Assembly (NCBI RefSeq): GCF_030269925.1
Contig: NC_085109.1
Coordinates: forward strand, 7,874,001-7,938,000
DNA length: 64,000 bases
DNA from: Bombyx mori
Taxonomy: Eukaryota; Arthropoda; Insecta; Lepidoptera; Bombycidae
Reading direction: 5' to 3'
Positions 57,419 to 64,000 of the stretch are shown one piece after another. The position numbers and the translations under genes are program-made. The notes under the pieces were generated by a model. The model saw only the letters and a program-made list of their open reading frames with translations. It ran no database searches and was not told the DNA's origin. The number at the start of each line of letters is the position of its first letter. The stretch's first letter is position 1.

Positions 57419-57694
57419 ATGACTAGTAGACATCCCAATATTGTGTTGGACATAAAAAAAACAAGTATAGACACTGAAAGTATAGAATCGGAAACACTTA
57501 AAGAACGAAAGCGTACGAGGGCCAGTGGACTTCGTGTGGGCAGTTTGCTAAGAACATGGGCAGAGGTTTCGAAAATAAATTATCTCTCAATGCAGCCGTT
57601 AGACATCCTTGCATCAGGTAAAAGTAAAAGCTTTATAGAAGTAAACAAGGGTAATTGTACAATAATGTTGCTGACAGGAAACTATTATATTTAG
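57419..57694 (+). CDS. Hypothetical 91-codon ORF, possibly a first exon
   Basis: It begins MTSRHPNIVLDIKKTSIDTE, continues with a basic segment (LKERKRTRASGLRVGSLL) and RTWAEVSKINYLSMQPLDIL, and stops at TAG. The composition looks protein-like and hydrophilic, with no signal peptide or membrane segment. A donor-like GGTAAAAG at 57617-57624 would make 57419-57617 a 66-codon first exon with phase 1, with the R1-clade LINE inside the following intron. I do not recognise the family. The single-ORF reading is equally open. Confidence 0.4.
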   Translation: MTSRHPNIVLDIKKTSIDTESIESETLKERKRTRASGLRVGSLLRTWAEVSKINYLSMQPLDILASGKSKSFIEVNKGNCTIMLLTGNYYI

Positions 57695-58057
57695 TAACAA
57701 TTAAAAAAAAAATTATTAATGCATTAATCTCGCGTCTTTTGTGACATTATTTCCGAAGTTACGAATACTACAGTTTTCGTATTGACGGGGTCGTCTTAGT
57801 CGCCCGCGACCAGTAAAAGTAGTTTTAATTATGTCTATGTCTAGCAAAAACTGAAGGATAAGCAACTGTTGCAGTAGTTTAAGGTTGCACTAATCAGTAA
57901 TAATAATAATAATAATCAATGTCAGCATCGAAAATTATAATAGAGGTAAAAGCTCAGATTCAATATTTAATATTGGAGAGAGTGTCCACACCCGATAAAA
58001 TTGATTTCGATACATTTTTACCGATTTCTTCCTAAATACGAGTGTTTGCTTTACGGT
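57695..58057. other. AT-rich left flank of the R1-clade element
   Basis: A (TAA)n run lies at about 57900-57915. Base composition changes sharply to GC-rich after about 58058. Confidence 0.4.
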
Positions 58058-58263
58058 GATATCAGTCCCCACACAACGTGGTCTCGCCTTGTCGCGGCGG
58101 TGGGGCTTAAGTGTGCACCCCGATACCGTGGAGCAGCATTGTCTGCAGAGGGGTGCCGCGAACTAAGAAGACTGCACACGGTGTTCCCTTTTCCCACCTT
58201 TGCTGGACAAAGGGTGCGTGAAGCGGGAGAAGGCTCCCTTCTGGAGACCTTTTGGAGGCTAGG

Positions 58264-58505
58264 CCATGTCCCCGGCAGCTCTTTGACTGCTAAAGGGGAA
58301 GGCCCTCCAGAGGAGGGTACCGGTACGCCGGCGTGGCCACGTCGTGGTCAGACGTGTGGGTCTGTCAGCAATGGTAGACCCCACGTGGATGAGAAGTGAA
58401 CCGGAGGGCACTCCCTTCCGGTCGCTGGTTGCCATGTCCCCGGCTGCCTCTTGGCGGCTACAGGGGAAGGCCCTCCAGAGGGGGGTACCGGTTTACCGGC
58501 GTGGC
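58264..58505 (+). repeat. Imperfect repeats in the LINE 5' UTR
   Basis: The 74-base block CCATGTCCCCGGC ... AAGGGGAAGGCCCTCCAGAG ... GTACCGG ... CGGCGTGGC occurs at 58264-58337 and again at 58432-58505, 168 bases apart. Related text before each copy suggests a longer repeat unit. Repeated 5' UTR units can carry the internal promoter of LINEs; that role here is inference. Confidence 0.85.
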
Positions 58506-58710
58506 TTCGTAGAAGCATACCGTAATCCCTACCGAGTAGGGGACGGGGGCCGCTGCCTAGCAGGGGCCGCGAGGATGTGTACCTCTATAAAAAATGCCCT
58601 AATCTTAAGCTTGTGACGTGCCCGGTGATGAGATGAGTGGCTGGAGGGAGTCCAGTCGTAAGGGCCGTCCCAGGGGACCGACCCCTGGTTAAATAACAAA
58701 GGACCAAAAA

Positions 58711-61011
58711 ATGATGGCAAACTTAAAAATAAAATTACCCCAGGAGGGTACCACCCTAGGTGGAGAATCCCTCCGTGCTTCCACCTCGGTGGGAGCATGC
58801 TGCCCCGCGTATTCTGGGGGGGGCAAAGCATGCCACGATGAAGGGGGCTGTGCGACGGGCAGCGGAAAACCCGTCGAACCGAGGTGTGACAGCGCTGGCT
58901 CGACGCGCTCTGCGCTCGTCAGCGAAGGCGAGGCGGCTGGTCCGAAAGGGACAACCGCCAAGAAGATTAGGCGGAAGAGGAAGTCTTGGCGAGCTTCCTC
59001 TCGTGAGGGGGTAGGGGAGCCAGCGTCATCCTCTGGCGCAGATGCCCCGCCGGAAAAGGTGTTGGTAATCTCCGATGCAGCCTCTGCTGCGGAGGAGATG
59101 CCGCCCCCTAGAGGGAGACCCGCCCGGAAAAGGGGCGCGCCGTCACCGGCGCCATCATCAGTGTCAATGTCTGTCGCCTCGTTGGATGGGCAGACGACAG
59201 AGGAGGAAGAGAGCGGCCTTCAGGATCCTGCCATGGTCATAGACAGGGCCATGAAGACCGTGAAATCATACGCGGCCAATGGCACCAAGACCAAAGCCGC
59301 TGGTCGTAAACTGCGAGAAGTGGTCTCGCAGGTCTCGAAAGTTCTGCCATCGGTTGCTTCTGCCAATGACCAGGTGGTACAGCTGATGGCGGAGAATTTG
59401 AGACTTCGAGCACAGCTCCAAGCTCGGCAACGGCCCGATGATGGAGCAGCGACGTCCTGGGTCGCTGGAGCCCCTCGGAGCTCCCGTCTCCCGGCGCTGA
59501 CTGGTGATCAGTGGCCTGTGCTGCCACCACCGCGTGCGGCACAGGAGCGTCCGCGTCTCCCGTCACCGCGCTCTAGAGAGACGACCGCCGCCGCGCGGCA
59601 GCAAGCACTCGCGGGGCCACGGATGCTGGCTCCGCCAGAACCGAAGACCTTCAGCCTGGACGAGGTCATCAACCGCACCGTCCAGGCTGTAGTAGAAAAG
59701 CTGGGCGGGAGGCTAGCGGCTCTCGAGGCGAGAGTGACTGTTTCGGCCGACGTTAGGCAACCGGCAGTGACGGGTGCTTTGGCCACCCGCTCCGCTCCCG
59801 TACGGGCTCCGGCCACCAGGTCGGGCCCGGGACGGGATCGAACTAAGCGAGGGGGCGGCGCTAACGCGAAGCCTCCATCACAAGCACCCCAGTCCCGTCC
59901 GCTGCCTCCGCCCCCGTCAGACATGGACGAGGGGTGGAACGTGGTGGCCCGGCGGGGTGCCAAAAAGGCCTCACTGGCAGCTCCCCAAATGGGTAGAGCA
60001 CCAGTGGCCATGGCGGTTCAGGCTGCACCCCAACAGGGTCGAGCACCTGTAGCCGCCAAGAAAAACAAAAAAACAAAAAAAAAAGGGAAGAAGTCGTCGC
60101 GGGCGCCGCGATCAGCGGCAGTGGTTCTAACTTTACTGCCTGCCGCTGAGGCCAAGGGCATCACATATAATGATGTGATGGCCCGGGCGCGTGAAGCAGT
60201 CAACCTGGACGAGATTGGGGCGGAGGAGGGCCTCCGCAGCAGGCAGACGGCCAATGGGGCCAAGCTGTTAGAGTGTCCCGGTGCCGATAGTCCCGGCATC
60301 GCGGAGCGTCTGGCGGCGAAGCTCCGTATGGTCTTGCCTGAGGAGGAGGTGCGGGTGCACAGGCCGGTAAAAATGGCGGAATTAAGAGTGACCGGCCTGG
60401 ACGACTGCACCACCAGGGATGAGGTGAGAGCGGCCGTCGCTACCCAGGGCAACTGTGCACCGGAGAATGTAACCGTGGGTGAGCTGCGCCGTGGTTATAA
60501 CGGGGCCAGCTCAGTGTGGGTGCGTTGCCCGTTGGAGACGGCTGCCTCCCTGGCTGCTCCTCCGCCCGGGGGACCGTCGGGGAATCCAGGCAGGCTGCGC
60601 GTGGGCTGGATAGCGGCCCACGTGCGCCTGCTTGAACCACGCGCCTGGCGATGTCTCCGGTGCTTTAGCACCGGACACGGTCTCGCCAGGTGCACTAGCT
60701 CGGTTGACCGCAGCGGTCTGTGTTTCCGCTGCGGCCAGCCGGGCCATAAAGCGGCGTCCTGCGCGGCCGCCCCGCACTGCGCTCTGTGCGCTGCGGCCGG
60801 GCGCGGGGCTAACCACCGGGCGGGAGGAAAGGCGTGCCTCCCGTCCGGTGATAACACCGAACGCAACCGGCACCGGAAGTCAAAGCGCCGGCAGAGGAGA
60901 AAGTTGGCCAGAGGAGCACTGGCCAACGCTGTAATCCCCGCTGCGGCACCGGTGCCGGAGGGTGGGGGCAGCGGTGAAGGGGAGGGAGCGATGGATGTGG
61001 TCCAACAGTAA
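58711..61011 (+). CDS. R1-clade ORF1: gag-like RNA-binding protein
   Basis: This 766-residue protein should package element RNA. Its first half is Ala/Pro/Arg-rich and low in complexity (SSGADAPPEKV, RGRPARKRGAPSPAPSS). Around residues 445-465 lies a lysine cluster (KKNKKTKKKGKK), probably a nuclear or RNA-binding signal. A conserved central region precedes three zinc knuckles: CLRCFSTGHGLARC (648-661), CFRCGQPGHKAASC (671-684) and CALCAAAGRGANHRAGGKAC (690-709). Three CCHC-type knuckles at the C-terminus are the rule in R1-clade ORF1. The stop TAA (61009-61011) overlaps the ATG of ORF2, which suggests coupled or re-initiated translation. Start chosen: an ATGATG pair at 58711 preceded by a stop-rich UTR. 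No internal damage is seen. Confidence 0.9.
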   Translation: MMANLKIKLPQEGTTLGGESLRASTSVGACCPAYSGGGKACHDEGGCATGSGKPVEPRCDSAGSTRSALVSEGEAAGPKGTTAKKIRRKRKSWRASSREGVGEPASSSGADAPPEKVLVISDAASAAEEMPPPRGRPARKRGAPSPAPSSVSMSVASLDGQTTEEEESGLQDPAMVIDRAMKTVKSYAANGTKTKAAGRKLREVVSQVSKVLPSVASANDQVVQLMAENLRLRAQLQARQRPDDGAATSWVAGAPRSSRLPALTGDQWPVLPPPRAAQERPRLPSPRSRETTAAARQQALAGPRMLAPPEPKTFSLDEVINRTVQAVVEKLGGRLAALEARVTVSADVRQPAVTGALATRSAPVRAPATRSGPGRDRTKRGGGANAKPPSQAPQSRPLPPPPSDMDEGWNVVARRGAKKASLAAPQMGRAPVAMAVQAAPQQGRAPVAAKKNKKTKKKGKKSSRAPRSAAVVLTLLPAAEAKGITYNDVMARAREAVNLDEIGAEEGLRSRQTANGAKLLECPGADSPGIAERLAAKLRMVLPEEEVRVHRPVKMAELRVTGLDDCTTRDEVRAAVATQGNCAPENVTVGELRRGYNGASSVWVRCPLETAASLAAPPPGGPSGNPGRLRVGWIAAHVRLLEPRAWRCLRCFSTGHGLARCTSSVDRSGLCFRCGQPGHKAASCAAAPHCALCAAAGRGANHRAGGKACLPSGDNTERNRHRKSKRRQRRKLARGALANAVIPAAAPVPEGGGSGEGEGAMDVVQQ

Positions 61012-64000
61012 TGGACCGCACCTATCGCTTCCTCCAAGGAAACCTGAACCACTCCGCCAGAGCTCAGGACATGCTGTCTCAGAGTATGGCGGAGTGGTCT
61101 ATAGATGTGGCTGTGGTCGCCGAGCCATATTTCGTTCCCCCGGCAAATGATTGCTGGTTCGGGGACGATGGCGGCCTGGCGGCCATAGCCATAAGAAGAG
61201 ACGCGGCGATCCCCCCCCTGGCGATGGTGACCAGGGGCCAAGGGTTCGTCGCGGTGCAGTTGGAAGGGACCGTCGTGATCGGGGCGTACTTCTCTCCGAA
61301 CAGGCCTACTGTCGAGTTCGGGCATTTCCTGGGCGGGATCGGGGCGATTGCTCGCCGCCTCGCTCCCCGTCCAGTGATTCTCGCGGGGGATCTCAATGCG
61401 AAGTCTGTCGCATGGGGCTCCCCCCGCTCGGACGCTCGTGGTAGGCTACTGGAGAGGTGGGCGAACGCGGCCGGTCTCTGTTTGTTGAATAGAGGTTCGG
61501 TTGCGACGTGCGTGCGGTGGCAGGGCGAGTCTATTGTGGACGTTACGTTCGCAAGCCCGGCCATCGCACGCCGTATCCGCGACTGGAGAGTTTTGGAGGG
61601 GGCGGAGACACTGTCAGATCACCGATATATTCGGTTTGATCTCTCCGCCCGCTCCACAGTCGCGGACGTCCACGGGGACTACCCCCGTGGTGCGTCCCGG
61701 TCATTCCCCAAGTGGGCACTGAAGCGCCTGAATAAGGAGCTCCTGATGGAAGCCTCTACGGTGGCGGCGTGGGCGCCCATGCGTCCACACCCGGTCGAGG
61801 TCGAGGGAGAGGCAGGGTGGTTCCGGGACACGATGCGTCGCATCTGTGATGCGTCGATGCCCCGGATCGGCCCTCGACTTCCTAATCGCCAGGCGTACTG
61901 GTGGTCGCCCGAAATTGCGCAACTCCGCGTGGAGTGCGTTCGGGCGAGGCGCGAGTGCGCCAGGCATCGCCGCCGCCGCCTGCCGCGGCGCAACGATCCG
62001 ATTGCGTTCGCGGCAGCAGAGGCCCGGCTGCACGGCGCATTCCGCGTCGCGCAGAGGGCATTGCAGCTGGCCATCAGAAGAGCCAAGAACCAACACATGG
62101 AGGGTCTCTTGGAGACGCTGGATGAGGATCCGTGGGGGCGGCCCTATCATATGGTGCGCAATAAAATGCGCCCATGGGCCCCCCCGATCACGGAGCGTCT
62201 CCAGCCTCAGCAGCTGCGGGACATCGTCTCGGTGCTTTTCCCGCAGGAGCGGGAGGGATTTGTCGCTCCCGCTATGGACGCGCCGCCGGACTACGACGGC
62301 GAAGTCCCTGCTGAGGTGCCCCATATAACGGGGGCGGAGCTCCGTGTGGCCGTTCGCAAAATGTGCGCGAAGGACACTGCACCCGGCCCGGATGGCGTCC
62401 ATGGCCGGGTTTGGGCCTTGGCTCTTGGTGCCCTAGGGGACCGACTCTTGAGACTTTACAACTCCTGCCTCGAGTCGGGACGGTTTCCTTCATCGTGGAG
62501 GACGGGCAGACTCGTGCTGTTGAGAAAGGAGGGGCGCCCGGCGGATACTGCCGCCGGGTACCGTCCCATCGTGTTGCTGGATGAGGTGGGCAAGCTGCTG
62601 GAACGCATTCTGGCAGCCCGCATCATCCAGCATCTGGTCGGGGTGGGACCCGATCTGTCGGCGGAGCAGTATGGCTTCCGAGAGGGCCGCTCAACGGTAG
62701 ACGCGATCCTTCGCGTGCGGGCCCTCTCGGAGGAGGCCGTCTCCAGGGGTGGGGTGGCTTTGGCGGTGTCGCTCGATATCGCCAATGCGTTTAACACCCT
62801 GCCCTGGTCCGTGATAGGGGGGGCGCTGGAACGACATAGAGTGCCCCCCTACCTTCGCCGGCTGGTGGGTTCCTACTTAGAGGACAGATCGGTCACGTGT
62901 ACCGGACATGGTGGGATCCTGCACCGGTTCCCGGTCGTGCGCGGTGTTCCACAGGGGTCGGTGCTCGGCCCCCTTTTGTGGAATATCGGGTATGACTGGG
63001 TGCTGAGAGGTGCCCTCCTCCCGGGCCTGAGCGTAATATGTTACGCGGACGACACGTTGGTCGTGGCCCGGGGGGGGAGTTTTGCTGAGTCTGCCCGTCT
63101 TGCTACGGCTGGGGTGGCGCATGTCGTCGGCAAAATTAGGAGATTGGGCCTCGACGTGGCGCTCAGTAAATCCGAGGCCATGTGGTTCCACAGGCCCCGG
63201 AGAGTGCCACCTGTCGATGCCCATATCGTGGTTGGAGGCGTCCGTATCGGGGTCGGGGTGCAGTTGAAGTACCTCGGCCTCATTCTGGACAGTCGTTGGA
63301 CCTTCCGTGCTCACTTTCAGAACCTGGTCCCTCGTTTGTTGGGGGTGGCCGGCGCGCTAAGCCGGCTTCTGCCCAACGTCGGGGGGCCTGACCAGGTGAC
63401 GCGCCGTCTCTATACGGGGGTGGTGCGATCAATGGCCCTATACGGGGCGCCCGTGTGGGGCCAGTCCCTGGCCGTGGGGGTGGCGAAGCTGCTGCAACGG
63501 CCGCAACGCACCATCGCGGTCAGGGTCATCCGTGGTTATCGCACCATCTCCTTTGAGGCGGCGTGTGTACTGGCTGGGACGCCGCCTTGGGTTCTGGAAG
63601 CGGAGGCGCTCGCCGCTGACTATAGGTGGCGGGCTGAACTTCGTGCCCGGGGCGTGGCGCGTCCCAGCCCCAGTGTGGTCAGAGCACGGAGGGCCCAATC
63701 TCGGCGGTCCGTGCTGGAGTCATGGTCCAGACGGCTGGCTGATCCTTCGGCTGGTCGTAGGACCGTCGAGGCGATTCGCCCGGTCCTTGTGGATTGGGTG
63801 AATCGTGACAGAGGACGCCTCACTTTCCGGCTTACGCAGGTGCTCACTGGGCATGGTTGTTTCGGTGAGTTCCTGCACCGGATCACAGCCGAGCCGACGG
63901 CAGAGTGCCACCATTGTGGTTGCGACTTGGACACGGCAGAGCATACGCTCGTCGCCTGCCCCGCATGGGAGGGGTGGCGCCGTGTCCTCGTCGCAAAAAT
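61011..64000 (+). CDS. R1-clade ORF2: endonuclease and reverse transcriptase, 3' end outside window
   Basis: The frame starting at ATG 61011 stays open for 996 codons to the window edge. The N-terminal APE endonuclease shows the opening FLQGNLNHS, VVAEPY, GDLNAKSVAWGS near residue 126 and SDHRY at 202-206. The reverse transcriptase has TAPGPDGVHGRVW, YRPIVLLDEVGKLLERI, EQYGFREGRSTVDAI, LDIANAFNTLPW, GVPQGSVLGPLL and catalytic YADD at about 678-681, then LKYLGLILD. Near the end CHHCGCDLDTAEHTLVAC is the C-X2-C-X8-H-X4-C finger of R1-clade ORF2. The family's usual size of about 1000-1100 residues means little is missing. All motifs look intact, so the copy may be young. High GC matches ORF1 and differs sharply from the AT-rich surroundings. 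Confidence 0.93.
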   Translation, partial: MDRTYRFLQGNLNHSARAQDMLSQSMAEWSIDVAVVAEPYFVPPANDCWFGDDGGLAAIAIRRDAAIPPLAMVTRGQGFVAVQLEGTVVIGAYFSPNRPTVEFGHFLGGIGAIARRLAPRPVILAGDLNAKSVAWGSPRSDARGRLLERWANAAGLCLLNRGSVATCVRWQGESIVDVTFASPAIARRIRDWRVLEGAETLSDHRYIRFDLSARSTVADVHGDYPRGASRSFPKWALKRLNKELLMEASTVAAWAPMRPHPVEVEGEAGWFRDTMRRICDASMPRIGPRLPNRQAYWWSPEIAQLRVECVRARRECARHRRRRLPRRNDPIAFAAAEARLHGAFRVAQRALQLAIRRAKNQHMEGLLETLDEDPWGRPYHMVRNKMRPWAPPITERLQPQQLRDIVSVLFPQEREGFVAPAMDAPPDYDGEVPAEVPHITGAELRVAVRKMCAKDTAPGPDGVHGRVWALALGALGDRLLRLYNSCLESGRFPSSWRTGRLVLLRKEGRPADTAAGYRPIVLLDEVGKLLERILAARIIQHLVGVGPDLSAEQYGFREGRSTVDAILRVRALSEEAVSRGGVALAVSLDIANAFNTLPWSVIGGALERHRVPPYLRRLVGSYLEDRSVTCTGHGGILHRFPVVRGVPQGSVLGPLLWNIGYDWVLRGALLPGLSVICYADDTLVVARGGSFAESARLATAGVAHVVGKIRRLGLDVALSKSEAMWFHRPRRVPPVDAHIVVGGVRIGVGVQLKYLGLILDSRWTFRAHFQNLVPRLLGVAGALSRLLPNVGGPDQVTRRLYTGVVRSMALYGAPVWGQSLAVGVAKLLQRPQRTIAVRVIRGYRTISFEAACVLAGTPPWVLEAEALAADYRWRAELRARGVARPSPSVVRARRAQSRRSVLESWSRRLADPSAGRRTVEAIRPVLVDWVNRDRGRLTFRLTQVLTGHGCFGEFLHRITAEPTAECHHCGCDLDTAEHTLVACPAWEGWRRVLVAK

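Larger units (their letters stand above)
58058..64000 (+). mobile_element. R1-clade non-LTR retrotransposon, open at the window edge
   Basis: A GC-rich block holds a 5' UTR (to 58710), ORF1 (58711-61011) and ORF2 (61011 to beyond 64000). The ORFs overlap as TAATG, as in several R1-clade elements. The left flank is neither 28S rDNA nor a TTAGG telomeric array, so it is not an R1, TRAS or SART copy in its usual site. The 3' end lies outside the window. The exact 5' end is uncertain by tens of bases. Confidence 0.88.

Noticed and set aside
58058..58710. Candidate 132- and 90-codon proteins in the LINE 5' UTR
   Set aside because: They overlap the imperfect repeats, lack any recognised domain, and lie where the R1-clade 5' UTR is expected.
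59237..61564. Several 90-276 codon ORFs on the minus strand over the R1-clade element
   Set aside because: They are antisense to ORF1 and ORF2, which have clear zinc knuckles and reverse-transcriptase motifs; GC-rich coding DNA produces such open antisense frames.
1..64000. CRISPR arrays, operons, riboswitches or phage genes
   Set aside because: Repeats present are dispersed transposons, not regularly spaced arrays, and the genes have introns; nothing bacterial or viral was recognised.

Overview
The window looks like Bombyx (silkworm) nuclear DNA. It is AT-rich and intron-bearing, with more than twenty copies of the Bm1-type SINE in both orientations, plus non-LTR retrotransposon pieces, short Helitron-like elements and a decayed mariner. 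There is no sign of bacterial or viral gene organisation. The Bombyx assignment rests on recognising the SINE; Lepidoptera is the safer level.

Two host genes can be reconstructed by joining exons at GT/AG borders. On the plus strand, seven exons between 5493 and 9738 encode transmembrane segments 2 to 12 and an unusual cysteine-rich C-tail of a monocarboxylate-transporter-like (MCT/SLC16) protein; its first coding exon was not found here. On the minus strand, four exons between 44370 and 40530 give a complete 379-residue gustatory receptor ending in the TYhhhhhQF motif. Weaker host candidates are an isolated 61-codon exon at 32169-32351, a 73-codon ORF at 30269 behind a TATA-like box, and a 91-codon ORF or first exon at 57419.

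The two ends of the window are autonomous-type retrotransposons. Positions 1-3150 hold the second ORF, 3' UTR and poly(A) of a jockey-like LINE with an intact endonuclease/reverse transcriptase. Positions 58058-64000 hold a GC-rich R1-clade LINE with repeats in its 5' UTR, a 766-aa gag-like ORF1 with three zinc knuckles, and an ORF2 that overlaps it in a TAATG junction and stays open to the window edge.

Most of the rest is intergenic or intronic DNA built from repeats: 5'-truncated LINE tails (jockey-like, RTE-like and another LINE), three short Helitron-like families ending in CTAG, a Harbinger-like element with a TAA target duplication, and SINEs nested in other elements. No new gene system stands out. 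The most interesting points are transposons inside the two host genes: a SINE in each of the three receptor introns, and a Helitron end lying 16 bp before a transporter 3' splice site. Coordinates of exons and repeats were read by eye; repeat edges are usually good to within about 10 bases.
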